Positions 1 to 8,054 of a stretch of 64,000 nucleotides of DNA are shown in pieces (within the stretch, counting starts at the first letter, position 1; each line of letters starts with the position of its first letter). The DNA comes from Mesorhizobium sp. DCY119. GTDB lineage: Bacteria; Pseudomonadota; Alphaproteobacteria; Rhizobiales; Rhizobiaceae. Location: assembly GCF_003590645.1 (NCBI RefSeq), contig NZ_CP031834.1, positions 4,154,501 to 4,218,500 of the forward strand, written 5' to 3'. Both the position numbers and the translations under genes were made by a program. Below the pieces are notes generated by a model, which did no database searches, was not told the origin of the DNA, and was given only the letters and a program-made list of their open reading frames with translations.

Positions 1-2
1 CC

Positions 3-578
3 GACGTCATCGGCCAGGTCTTTACCAAGCCGATGCTCGACCTGATCGGCACGCACAGCAAGGCGGCCTCCGACTATCTCGAATATCGCCGCGAGATCGA
101 GGGCGTGGCGGCCGAATATGCCGCGCGCCGCGCCACCGCCGACGACCGCGCGCTGCTGGAGCGCATCATGCAGCGCATGGAAGCGGTGCATGAGCGCGTC
201 GACTTCGAGGAAGAAGCCGAGATCGATGTCGAGTTTCATCACGCCGTGGGCGAATGCGCGCACAACATCATCCTGCTGCACACGCTGCGCTCCTGCTATC
301 GCCTTTTGTCGGACGGCGTGTTCCAGAGCCGGCTTCTGGTCTATGCCCTGCCCGGCGCGCGCGACGAACTGCTGGCCCAGCATCGCGCCATCCATGAGGC
401 GGTGGCGGGCGGCGAGCCGGCCAAGGCGCGCAAGGCGGCGATGGACCACATAACCTATGTCGAACGCGCGATGACGGAGGCCGAACGCACCGGCGACTGG
501 CAGCGCGTATCGAAACTGAGACTGCGCCAGCGCTCCGAAGCGGGCGATGCGGCGCGCAAGACCGGAACCGGGAAGTAG
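3..578 (+). CDS. FCD-domain GntR-family transcriptional regulator, 5' truncated by window edge
   Basis: The reading frame is open from the first complete codon, so the N-terminal winged helix lies outside the window. What remains (about 190 residues) is an all-helical FCD ligand-binding domain of the FadR/LldR/PdhR group. The expected metal/carboxylate ligands are visible: the D and H of DVEFHHAVG, the H of HRAIHEAV, and the H of MDHITYVE. It ends 16 bp before lldD in the same orientation. This fits an LldR-like repressor that responds to lactate and controls the adjacent dehydrogenase. The lactate role is inferred from context; FCD regulators also sense other hydroxy- or keto-acids. Confidence 0.85.
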   Translation, partial: DVIGQVFTKPMLDLIGTHSKAASDYLEYRREIEGVAAEYAARRATADDRALLERIMQRMEAVHERVDFEEEAEIDVEFHHAVGECAHNIILLHTLRSCYRLLSDGVFQSRLLVYALPGARDELLAQHRAIHEAVAGGEPAKARKAAMDHITYVERAMTEAERTGDWQRVSKLRLRQRSEAGDAARKTGTGK

Positions 579-594
579 CCAGGAATAAAGACGA

Positions 595-1731
595 ATGTCA
601 CAAATCCTCACCATCGACGACCTCAAGAACAAGGCCCGCCGCCGCGTGCCGAAAATGTTCTTCGACTATGCCGATTCCGGCTCGTGGACCGAAAGCACCT
701 ACCGGGCGAACGAGGAAGACTTTTCCAAGATAAAATTCCGCCAGCGCGTGCTGGTCGACATGGACAATCGCTCGCTGGCCTCGACCATGATCGGCGAGAA
801 GGTGGCGATGCCGGTGGCGCTGGCCCCGACCGGATCGACAGGCATGCAGCATGCCGACGGCGAGATGCTGGCGGCGCAGGCGGCGGAAGAATTCGGCGTA
901 CCGTTCACCCTGTCGACGATGAGCATCTGTTCGATCGAGGACGTTGCCTCGGTGACGAAGAAGCCGTTCTGGTTCCAGCTCTATGTGATGCGCGACAAGG
1001 ATTTCGTCTACAACCTGATCGACCGGGCAAAGGCTGCGAAATGCTCCGCGCTGGTGCTGACAGTCGACCTGCAGATGCTGGCGCAGCGCCACAAGGATTT
1101 GCGCAACGGCCTCTCGGCACCGCCGAAGATGACGCCGAAGACCCTGTTGGACATCGGCAGGCGTCCGGGCTGGTGGATGGGCATGCTGGGCACGCCGCGC
1201 CGCAGCTTCGGCAACATCGTCGGCCACGCCAAAGGCGTGTCGGATCTTGCTTCGCTGTCCTCATGGACGGCAGAGCAGTTCGACCAGAGCCTGTCATGGG
1301 ACGACGTTGCCTGGATCAAGGAACGCTGGGGCGGCAAGCTGATCCTGAAAGGCATTCTCGACAAGGAAGACGCCATCATGGCAGCAAAGACGGGGGCGGA
1401 TGCCCTCATCGTCTCCAATCATGGCGGCCGCCAGCTCGACGGTGCGCGGTCTTCGATTTCGGTGCTGCCGGAAATCATCGAAGCCGTTGGTGACAGAATC
1501 GAGGTTCACTTCGACGGCGGTATCCGATCGGGCCAGGATGTGCTGAAGGCGTTGTGCCTTGGCGCGAAGGGGACCTATATCGGCAGGCCCTTCCTGTACG
1601 GGCTGGGCGCGATGGGCAAGCAAGGCGTGACGACCACACTGGAAATCATCCGCAAGGAGCTGGACATGACGATGGCCCTGTGCGGCAAGCGACTGATCAC
1701 GGACGCCAGTAAGGAGATGCTCTGCAGATGA
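595..1731 (+). CDS. lldD: L-lactate dehydrogenase (FMN-dependent, quinone-linked)
   Basis: 378 residues, the normal length for LldD. It is an FMN-dependent alpha-hydroxy-acid dehydrogenase of TIM-barrel fold that oxidises L-lactate to pyruvate and passes electrons to the membrane quinone pool. The family active-site motif SNHGGRQLD is present with the catalytic base at His276 and the substrate-binding Arg at 279. The N-terminal FDYADSGSWTE and the FMN-phosphate region HFDGGIRSGQDVLKALCLGA are also intact. It follows the FCD regulator by 16 bp, so the two are probably one operon. Another 2-hydroxy acid (mandelate, glycolate) is possible, but the context and overall pattern favour lactate. Confidence 0.93.
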   Translation: MSQILTIDDLKNKARRRVPKMFFDYADSGSWTESTYRANEEDFSKIKFRQRVLVDMDNRSLASTMIGEKVAMPVALAPTGSTGMQHADGEMLAAQAAEEFGVPFTLSTMSICSIEDVASVTKKPFWFQLYVMRDKDFVYNLIDRAKAAKCSALVLTVDLQMLAQRHKDLRNGLSAPPKMTPKTLLDIGRRPGWWMGMLGTPRRSFGNIVGHAKGVSDLASLSSWTAEQFDQSLSWDDVAWIKERWGGKLILKGILDKEDAIMAAKTGADALIVSNHGGRQLDGARSSISVLPEIIEAVGDRIEVHFDGGIRSGQDVLKALCLGAKGTYIGRPFLYGLGAMGKQGVTTTLEIIRKELDMTMALCGKRLITDASKEMLCR

Positions 1732-1765
1732 CGCCGGAGCGCATGAAGAACCGACGGCGGGCGCA

Positions 1766-2506
1766 TTGAGCACAGGCATTCATTATCTCGACGCTGCCGG
1801 CCCCGAAGGCATGCGCATCTATGCGATTGGTGACGTGCATGGCCGGCGCGACCTGCTGGAAATGATGCATGCGCGCATCAAAAGCGAACTGGAGCGGGAC
1901 GCTCCGGCCGACTGGCGCATCGTCCATCTCGGCGACTATGTCGATCGCGGGCCGGACTCCAAGGGCGTTGTGCAGTTTCTGATCGACGCCGAGAAACGCG
2001 ACAGCCAGATCATCTCACTGGCCGGAAACCATGATCGCGGTTTTCTCGATTTTCTGGCGAACCCCGAGCCAGAGGGACTGTTTGCGCGCTATGGCGGCAA
2101 GGAGACCGCGCTTTCCTACGGCGTCGACATCGATTTCACGAGCGCGGAGCAATGCAGGAAAGGCCACGCCTTGCTCATGGCTGCCGTGCCGGCAGACCAT
2201 GTGACCTTTCTCGCCGACCTGCGTTATTCGGCGAGCTTCGGCGACTTCTTCTTCTGTCATGCCGGCATCCGGCCAGGCCTCCCACTCGACCGGCAGGACA
2301 GCCAGGACCTGATCTGGATACGCGGAGAATTCCTGAACTATCCGTATCTGCACCCGAAGGTGGTCGTGCACGGCCACACGCCGCATGACGAACCTGAAGT
2401 CATGGCCAACCGGGTCAATGTCGACACCCTTGCCTACAAATCGGGCAAGCTGACCGCGCTCGTCATAGACGGTGCGCAAAAGCGCATTTTGTACGGTGAT
2501 TGCTGA
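1766..2506 (+). CDS. Metallophosphoesterase (serine/threonine phosphatase / Ap4A hydrolase type)
   Basis: 246 residues from a TTG start; an in-frame ATG at 1811 (MRIYAIGDVHG) is a good alternative that would remove 15 residues. All PPP-family metal-binding motifs are present: GDVHG (22-26), GDYVDRG (56-62), GNHD (87-90) and a C-terminal HGHTPHD. This predicts a two-metal phosphoesterase acting on phosphoserine/threonine or on diadenosine polyphosphates; the sequence alone does not separate them. It begins 34 bp after lldD and may be co-transcribed, with no obvious functional tie. It is cytoplasmic: no signal peptide or membrane segment is seen. Confidence 0.88.
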   Translation: MSTGIHYLDAAGPEGMRIYAIGDVHGRRDLLEMMHARIKSELERDAPADWRIVHLGDYVDRGPDSKGVVQFLIDAEKRDSQIISLAGNHDRGFLDFLANPEPEGLFARYGGKETALSYGVDIDFTSAEQCRKGHALLMAAVPADHVTFLADLRYSASFGDFFFCHAGIRPGLPLDRQDSQDLIWIRGEFLNYPYLHPKVVVHGHTPHDEPEVMANRVNVDTLAYKSGKLTALVIDGAQKRILYGDC

Positions 2507-2557
2507 CATGAGCGCGTGATCTGAGCGTGGCACTGCAGGATTGAAACCGGAGAAACC

Positions 2558-3082
2558 ATGGAACTGAACGCGCTTCTGCCCTTTCTCGGGCATTCCGAAC
2601 AAGACAGCGGACTGTCCGATCTGCTGGCAACCGCGGGGTTCGATGTCTCGCTGATGCCGGGCCGGGCGCAACGCGGTGGCGGGACTGGACATTGCGAGCT
2701 GAATGCCCTCGGCATCGAGCTCGCGTTCCAGTTTCACACGGATTACAAACATAGCTACGGCGTGCCCATGGATGGCGGCAAGGCGATCCTTTCAGCCATC
2801 TTCGTCTATGGTCAACCCGCCAAGAAGCGGAAGGCCTATGTCGGCCCCATACCCTTCAGCAGCGGCCCTATCCACGACCGAGACGACGCCCTGCGCGAAT
2901 TCGGCGTTCCCTATCACACGGAAGAGGAAGACGGCGAGATCGACTGGGATCACTGGATGAAAGGCAACGTGCAGGTGGGCGCGTTCTACCGGGAGGACAC
3001 GTCGCTAAAGTACGTATCCTTTACCGTTCTGCTGAAGACGACAGTCGAAAAACTGAACCGCCTGGCCTCCGGTCGCCCCTGA
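2558..3082 (+). CDS. Hypothetical protein
   Basis: 174 residues starting at ATG shortly after a GGAGAAACC ribosome-binding sequence. I recognise no family. The protein is soluble and acidic in its second half (EEEDGEIDWDHW) and shows no signal peptide, membrane helix or cysteine pair. Codon usage and GC match the neighbours, and the frame is clean with no competing reading frame of similar quality, so a real gene is likely. It lies 51 bp after the phosphoesterase on the same strand. Function unknown. Confidence 0.7.
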   Translation: MELNALLPFLGHSEQDSGLSDLLATAGFDVSLMPGRAQRGGGTGHCELNALGIELAFQFHTDYKHSYGVPMDGGKAILSAIFVYGQPAKKRKAYVGPIPFSSGPIHDRDDALREFGVPYHTEEEDGEIDWDHWMKGNVQVGAFYREDTSLKYVSFTVLLKTTVEKLNRLASGRP

Positions 3083-3102
3083 CGGGAACGACCCGCAGCG
3101 CC

Positions 3103-3243
3103 TTAATAACGGGCGGCGGTGACGCCGTAGCCGTCGACCACATTATGGTCGCCGGCAGCATCGGCAGCATAGATGCCGAGACCGCCAATAACGATGGCGG
3201 AGAGCATTGCAAAGGACAGTAAAGCGGCTTTCACGGCGGTCAT
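3103..3243 (-). CDS. Small exported peptide, 46 aa
   Basis: A short frame starting MTAVKAALLSFAMLSAIV, followed by IGGLGIYAADAAG and ending VTAARY. It has one lysine-led hydrophobic stretch (residues 5-24) and an Ala-x-Ala type end, which looks like a signal peptide or a single anchor, leaving about 18 hydrophilic residues. AGGAAG lies about 11 bases upstream of this ATG; an in-frame ATG at 3264 would give 53 residues. Small hydrophobic peptides of this type are frequent in rhizobia. It converges on the hypothetical gene ending at 3082. Function unknown. Confidence 0.5.
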   Translation of the reverse strand: MTAVKAALLSFAMLSAIVIGGLGIYAADAAGDHNVVDGYGVTAARY

Positions 3244-3455
3244 CTCGGTTGCGGCTTCCTGCATCTCTTCATGAAATTATTACGAATGTGTTTCGCTTCG
3301 GCGGGCGGCCCGTCGGATGGTTAACCCGGTTTGTTGGCGGAAGCGGCGTCCTTCTAGGCTTTCGGCCTCCGGGACGTCCAGTGCTCGAAAAGCACACAGT
3401 CACGTAATCTTACGGACGTGTTATTTTTGCCACGTACAAAAGAGGTAGATGGCCC

Positions 3456-4154
3456 TCAGATGGTCGCTACCCAGGCGCGGGCAATCGACAAACCGGTGGC
3501 GTCGGCCTCGGCTCCGTGCGCTGCCGCCTCGTCCTCATGACGTTCGAGCCAGCCGGGCTGGCGCTCGCGCAGGAGGTCCGGGAAGGACGCGTTCCAGTAG
3601 CGGACCAGCGGCTGGTCCGCCTCGAAATGGAACTGGAAACCATAGGCCGCGCGGCCGATGCGGAACGCCTGGTTCTTCGTCGCCTCGTTGGCGGCGAGAT
3701 GCACCGCGCCGTCAGGCAGCGTGAAGGTGTCGTCGTGCCACTGGAAGCTTGAAAAATCCTTCGGCAGCGCGCCGAGAACGGGGTCGGCCTCTGCACTTTC
3801 CGTCAGCGAAATCCGCCGCCAGCCGAATTCGGGCGAGGTGCCGATCAGGTTCTCGCCGCCGAAGGCCCGTGCCATGAGCTGGCTGCCGAGGCAGATACCG
3901 AGCACGGAACGATCCTTGGCCTCGAAATCACGAATCAGGTCGAGAAGGGCCGGAATATAAGGATACTTGTCGTCGGCCAGCGCATTCTGCCCGCCGCCGA
4001 GCACGACGATGGCATCGTGTTCGCTGGCGTCTTGCGGCATGGCATCGCCGTGATGGGCATTGCGCAGGTCGATTTCGGCACCGGCTTCGCGCAATGCGGC
4101 GCCGATCTGGCCGAGACCGGTATTGTCGTAATTCTGGACGACCAGCACCCGCAT
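3456..4154 (-). CDS. Class I glutamine amidotransferase-like protein
   Basis: 232 residues from ATG at 4154, preceded by GAGGG six bases upstream. A longer frame reaches 4235 but would overlap the divergent gene's leader and has no better ribosome site. The triad of class I glutaminases is intact: nucleophile Cys88 in GICLGSQ, and His176/Glu178 in FQFHFEAD. Stand-alone proteins of this kind are usually called GMP synthase-like amidotransferases and may hydrolyse gamma-glutamyl compounds or supply ammonia. No synthetase partner is adjacent. Substrate unknown. Confidence 0.85.
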   Translation of the reverse strand: MRVLVVQNYDNTGLGQIGAALREAGAEIDLRNAHHGDAMPQDASEHDAIVVLGGGQNALADDKYPYIPALLDLIRDFEAKDRSVLGICLGSQLMARAFGGENLIGTSPEFGWRRISLTESAEADPVLGALPKDFSSFQWHDDTFTLPDGAVHLAANEATKNQAFRIGRAAYGFQFHFEADQPLVRYWNASFPDLLRERQPGWLERHEDEAAAHGAEADATGLSIARAWVATI

Positions 4155-4228
4155 GAAGGACCCTCGCAATGACAAACTCTCCAGCCCCGATATCATGCGC
4201 GGCAACCGCCAAAAAGAGAGGAACGGAT

Positions 4229-4879
4229 ATGCCACTGCAGAACCGGGTCGATCCCTTCGGCGACATCCATGCCGTGCCGGCGCGCGGCCTGTTCACGGGA
4301 AACCGCGGCGTCATCCACGACCCGGCAACGCGTACGCTGTTGAAGCGGCGTTGGGCGACCCGCGCCTGGATAATCTGCGTGTGCGAATTTCGCGGGCGTC
4401 GGCGCGATGTGATGGGCCGCAATACGCCGAGCGGCAATGCCGGCTGGACCGAGCTTTTCTTCCTCGACGAGGTGACCGCGCTGGCCGCCGGCCACCGGCC
4501 CTGCTTCTACTGCCAGCGCGAGCGGGCGAAGGAGTTTGCGGGGCTTTATGGCGAGGCATGCGGGGTGGAAAAGCCAAAAGCGCCGGAGATGGACGCGCGG
4601 TTGCATGGCGAGCGGCTGGCAGCGGGTGGCCGGGCGGTGGCGCTGAAGGCGGGTGCGTTGGAGCGCCTGCCGGATGGGGCGATGGTGGCGCGGGGCCCTG
4701 ATGCTTATGCAGTTCATCGGGGCAGGCTTCGGCGCTGGAGCTTCGAGGGTTATGAGGTTCCGCGCGGGGACTTTGATATTGCATCGCCGGGATTTTCGTT
4801 GCTGACGCCGCCGACGACGGTTGCGGTGCTGCGGGCAGGGTATGAGCCGGTTTGGCATGAGAGTGTCGAGGCGTCCTGA
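4229..4879 (+). CDS. Conserved hypothetical protein with Ada-like CxC/CxxC cysteine pattern
   Basis: 216 residues. I chose ATG 4229 because GAGAGGA lies just upstream; the frame is open back to 4169 without a good site. Four cysteines form two pairs, Cys50-x-Cys52 and Cys92-x2-Cys95. The second pair sits in [20 protein letters not shown] after an FFLDEV segment. That arrangement resembles the N-terminal zinc/methyl-phosphotriester domain of Ada, where the last two cysteines lie in an AAGFRPCKRC-like motif. The remainder (residues 110-216) shows no known catalytic motif, and no methyltransferase PCHR or HTH is present. Divergently transcribed from the amidotransferase. Function unknown. Confidence 0.72.
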   Translation: MPLQNRVDPFGDIHAVPARGLFTGNRGVIHDPATRTLLKRRWATRAWIICVCEFRGRRRDVMGRNTPSGNAGWTELFFLDEVTALAAGHRPCFYCQRERAKEFAGLYGEACGVEKPKAPEMDARLHGERLAAGGRAVALKAGALERLPDGAMVARGPDAYAVHRGRLRRWSFEGYEVPRGDFDIASPGFSLLTPPTTVAVLRAGYEPVWHESVEAS

Positions 4880-4889
4880 GAGGTTTGGC

Positions 4890-5022
4890 GCTGCCCCTCA
4901 TCCCGCTGCCGCGACTTTCTCCCCGTATAGTGACGGCGAGAAGGGGGAAGCGTCAGCGTTGCGGCCAACCTTCTTCTCCCCGTTTACGGGGAGAAGGTGC
5001 CGGCAGGCGGATGAGGGGCAGC
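4890..5022 (+). repeat. Intergenic palindromic repeat
   Basis: A 133-bp imperfect inverted repeat between two plus-strand genes. The left arm GCTGCCCCTCATCCCGCTGC is matched at the far end by the reverse complement (GCGGATGAGGGGCAGC). Inner arms of CTTCTCCCCGT type also pair. It would form one long hairpin and resembles the RIME-like extragenic palindromes known in rhizobia. Confidence 0.8.
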
Positions 5023-5093
5023 ATCAAGGTTCTAAGATTCAGGCTCCGTTGATGAGACTTGACCTCCCCGCTCCGCTCCAGCATTCATCCGCC

Positions 5094-5828
5094 ATGCGTG
5101 CAAACTACAAAATGCAGCGGCTGTTCGTGCCGCAGGACCTCGCCAGGGATGCCGTTTTCGAGACGGGCACGGAGCAGAGCCATTACCTCATCCACGTGCT
5201 GCGCCTGAACGAAGGCGCGGAACTGCTCGTCTTCAACGGCCGCGACGGCGAATGGCTGGCGCGGATCGAGGCCAAGACCAAAAAAGCGGTAAAGCTGCGC
5301 GCGGTCGAAGAGACGCGGCCGCAACCGCCACTCCCCGACCTCGTCTATTGCTTCGCGCCGTTGAAGCAGGGTCGGCTCGACTATCTCGTGCAGAAGGCGG
5401 TCGAGATGGGTGCGGGCGTGCTGCAACCCGTCATCACCCAGCACACCCAGATCGCCAAGCCCGGCATCGACCGGCTGCGCGCCAATGTCGTGGAAGCCGC
5501 CGAGCAATGCGGCATTCTTGCTTTGCCTGAAGTGCGCGAGGCGCAGAAATTCGACAGGCTGATTGCCGGTTGGGAAGCGGACCGGCGGCTGATCTTCTGC
5601 GACGAGAGTGCGGAGACCAACAATCCCCTGCCCGCCCTTCAGGCCATCACCGAGCGCAAGCTCGGCCTGCTGATCGGCCCGGAAGGCGGCTTCTCCGAAG
5701 ACGAGCGCCGCCAGCTCTATGCCCTGCCCTTCGTCACCGCCATCCCGCTCGGCCCCCGCATCCTGCGCGCCGACACGGCGGCCGTGGCGGCGATGGCGGT
5801 TTTGCAGGCGACGATCGGCGACTGGTGA
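5094..5828 (+). CDS. rsmE: 16S rRNA (uracil1498-N3)-methyltransferase
   Basis: 244 residues from ATG 5094; an ATG six codons later (MQRLFVPQ) also matches the family N-terminus. RsmE is a SPOUT-fold SAM-dependent enzyme that methylates N3 of U1498 in 16S rRNA. The diagnostic C-terminal knot motifs are present: [13 protein letters not shown] and [12 protein letters not shown]. The N-terminal PUA-like part ([21 protein letters not shown]) is complete. It lies upstream of a GNAT and gshA, an arrangement I recall from other Hyphomicrobiales. Confidence 0.95.
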   Translation: MRANYKMQRLFVPQDLARDAVFETGTEQSHYLIHVLRLNEGAELLVFNGRDGEWLARIEAKTKKAVKLRAVEETRPQPPLPDLVYCFAPLKQGRLDYLVQKAVEMGAGVLQPVITQHTQIAKPGIDRLRANVVEAAEQCGILALPEVREAQKFDRLIAGWEADRRLIFCDESAETNNPLPALQAITERKLGLLIGPEGGFSEDERRQLYALPFVTAIPLGPRILRADTAAVAAMAVLQATIGDW

Positions 5829-5984
5829 ACAGGCACTACGCGAACTCTACAGCGCCGGCCGTCTGACGCGGTTTGCTGCGCTTCCGGTGCTCACGGACCA
5901 GAACGTCCGCTCCGCTCCGGTTCTCGCAAACCACGCCAGACGTCTATGCGCAGCGAGTTCTCGCAGCACCTGTATCAATGCCGC

Positions 5985-6389
5985 TCACCGCTGGTGAAAA
6001 AGCAATTTCGCTGACCCTTCGGCAAAACCGAGTTTCTCATAGAAGGGAACTAGCCGCTCCGGGCAATACAGCTCGAAACTCGACACGCGCGCCAGCGACG
6101 GCAGGCCGATGATCCTGTCCACGATCGCCTTGCCGACGCCCGACCCGCGGAAATCCGCGTGGACGATCACGTCGAAAATCATCGCCTTGAAGGTGAAATC
6201 CGTCAGCACCCGCGCGAAGCCGATCAGCCGGTCGTCGTCGGTGCAGCAGCCAAGCACGATATCGGAATGCTTCAGCATATGGGCGACATCGTCGAAGCTG
6301 CGATCCCTGGTCCACCATTCCTGCCGGTAAAGCTCGAACAGTTCCTGCTCACGGCCGCCGCCAAAATGCTCGATCCATGTGAAATTCAT
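5985..6389 (-). CDS. GNAT-family N-acetyltransferase
   Basis: 134 residues, start ATG at 6389. The acetyl-CoA pyrophosphate loop is clear in VHADFRGSGVGKAIVDRII (R-x-x-G-x-G/A type), and the C-terminal FYEKLGFAEG is typical of the fold. It is a cytoplasmic single-domain acetyltransferase of unknown substrate. It lies between rsmE and gshA on the opposite strand. Nothing in the context identifies the acceptor. Confidence 0.85.
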   Translation of the reverse strand: MNFTWIEHFGGGREQELFELYRQEWWTRDRSFDDVAHMLKHSDIVLGCCTDDDRLIGFARVLTDFTFKAMIFDVIVHADFRGSGVGKAIVDRIIGLPSLARVSSFELYCPERLVPFYEKLGFAEGSAKLLFHQR

Positions 6390-6446
6390 GCGGTAATGCC
6401 CTCCGGGTTGGGAATGTGCGGTTCAAGGCACGGCCCACTGTCGTTT

Positions 6447-6489
6447 TGAGCATGATTTTCGACGCTTTTTCGATTCGCCAGCATGCTCA
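6447..6489 (+). repeat. Short intergenic palindrome (TGAGCATG ... CATGCTCA)
   Basis: Perfect 8-bp arms TGAGCATG and CATGCTCA enclose about 27 bp containing GATTTTCGACGCTTTTTCGA. It belongs to the GAGCATGAT-type palindromes scattered through rhizobial genomes. It lies in the divergent region upstream of gshA. Confidence 0.6.
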
Positions 6490-6519
6490 ATTTGAGTTGA
6501 ACCAAAGTTCAGGATTTTT

Positions 6520-6568
6520 CGCTTGATCGCGAGATATGATTGCGTCCATCAAGCGCGACGCTTTTTTT
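6520..6568 (+). promoter_or_regulatory. Overlapping hairpins ending in T7 in the gshA leader
   Basis: An 8-bp stem CGCTTGAT/ATCAAGCG (6520-6527 with 6548-6555) overlaps a short stem GCGTC/GACGC (6542-6546 with 6557-6561) that runs straight into seven T residues. The two stems are mutually exclusive, as in a transcription attenuator. It ends about 20 bp before the gshA start codon. The second stem has only 5 bp, so this is a weak call. Confidence 0.35.
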
Positions 6569-6588
6569 GAGCGGCGAGAGGGTAGACC

Positions 6589-7962
6589 ATGGCGCGTGAC
6601 ACCACCGATTTCCGGCCGATCGAAGGCGTGGACGAACTCGTCGCCTATCTGGCCGAGGGAAACAAGCCGCGCGAAAAATGGCGCATCGGCACCGAGCACG
6701 AGAAATTCCCCTTCTATGTCGACGGCAACAGCCCGGTGCCCTATGGCGGCGACCGCGGCATCCGCGCGCTTCTGGAAGGCATGCAGCGCACGCTGGGCTG
6801 GGAGCCGATCGTCGATGCCGAGCGCATCATCGGCCTGGTCGAGCCGACCGGACAGGGCGCGATTTCGCTGGAGCCCGGCGGACAGTTCGAGCTTTCCGGC
6901 GCGCCGGTGGAGACGATCCACCAGACCTGCCGCGAGGGCAATGCGCATCTGGCGCAGGTGCGCGAAATCGCCGAGCCGCTCGGCATCCGCTTTCTCGGCC
7001 TCGGCGGCAGCCCGAAATGGACACTGGCCGAGACGCCGCGCATGCCGAAATCGCGCTACGACATCATGACCAATTACATGCCCAAGGTCGGCACCAAGGG
7101 CCTCGACATGATGTACCGCACCTGCACGATCCAGGTGAACCTCGACTTCTCCTCGGAAGAGGATATGCGCCGCAAGATGCAGGTCTCGCTGAAGCTGCAG
7201 CCGCTCTCGACGGCGCTCTTCGCCAACTCGCCCTTCACCGACGGCCACGCCAACGGACTGCAGAGCTGGCGCGGCGATATCTGGACCGACACCGACAACC
7301 AGCGCTCGGGCCTCTTACCCTTCTGCTTCTCGCCGGAGTTCGGCTTTGCCGATTATGTCGAATGGGCGCTCGACGTGCCGATGTATTTCGTCATCCGCGA
7401 CGGCCACTATCACGACATGACCCACATAACCTTCCGCCAGTTCATGGCAGGGGCTGCGCACAAGGAGCTGACGGACGGCATGCCGACCATCGGCGACTGG
7501 GCCAATCATCTGTCGACGCTGTTTCCCGACGTGCGGCTGAAGCGCTTTCTGGAAATGCGCGGCGCCGACGGCGGGCCGTGGCGGCGCATCTGTGCGCTGC
7601 CGGCCTTCTGGGTCGGGCTGCTCTATGACGCGGAAGCGCTGGATGCGGCCGAAGCGCTGACGAAAAGCTGGACCTATGAGGAAGTGCTGGCGATGCGCAA
7701 CGCCGTGCCGGCGCAAGGCATCGGCGCGCCGTTCCGCAACACCGACCTGCGCGAGGTTTCGCGCGAGGTGCTGGCGATTTCGCGCAAGGGCCTGAAGAAC
7801 CGCGCCCGGCTGAACCGCGACGGCTATGACGAGACGACGTTCCTCTCCACGCTCGACGAAGTCGTGGCGCGCGGCACCACCAGCGCGCAGGAAATGCTCA
7901 ACGCCTATCACACGCGCTGGGGCGGCTCGATCGAGCCGGCTTTCCTCGAATATGCGTATTAA
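6589..7962 (+). CDS. gshA: Glutamate-cysteine ligase (plant/alphaproteobacterial type)
   Basis: 457 residues, ATG start behind GAGAGGG. It catalyses the ATP-dependent joining of L-glutamate and L-cysteine, the first step of glutathione synthesis in the cytoplasm. The sequence is of the plant-type GCS2 class: MARDTTDFRPIEGVDELV, then RIGTEHEKFPFYV, the glutamate-site region GQGAISLEPGGQFELSGAP, and TCTIQVNLDFSSEEDMRRK. Length and ends are complete. No gshB is adjacent. The leader holds candidate attenuator hairpins. Confidence 0.95.
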   Translation: MARDTTDFRPIEGVDELVAYLAEGNKPREKWRIGTEHEKFPFYVDGNSPVPYGGDRGIRALLEGMQRTLGWEPIVDAERIIGLVEPTGQGAISLEPGGQFELSGAPVETIHQTCREGNAHLAQVREIAEPLGIRFLGLGGSPKWTLAETPRMPKSRYDIMTNYMPKVGTKGLDMMYRTCTIQVNLDFSSEEDMRRKMQVSLKLQPLSTALFANSPFTDGHANGLQSWRGDIWTDTDNQRSGLLPFCFSPEFGFADYVEWALDVPMYFVIRDGHYHDMTHITFRQFMAGAAHKELTDGMPTIGDWANHLSTLFPDVRLKRFLEMRGADGGPWRRICALPAFWVGLLYDAEALDAAEALTKSWTYEEVLAMRNAVPAQGIGAPFRNTDLREVSREVLAISRKGLKNRARLNRDGYDETTFLSTLDEVVARGTTSAQEMLNAYHTRWGGSIEPAFLEYAY

Positions 7963-8054
7963 CGGTCTCTGCATTCACCCGTAACAATCCCGTAGGCGGG
8001 TTCACGGGTTTGGGTTAGGCTGCTTCCCGGCGAGACACTCCGAGGAGATCGAAA

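Noticed and set aside
4890-5022. Rho-independent terminator of the gene before rsmE
   Set aside because: The palindrome is far longer than a terminator, has no T-run at the end of the stem and resembles a dispersed element.
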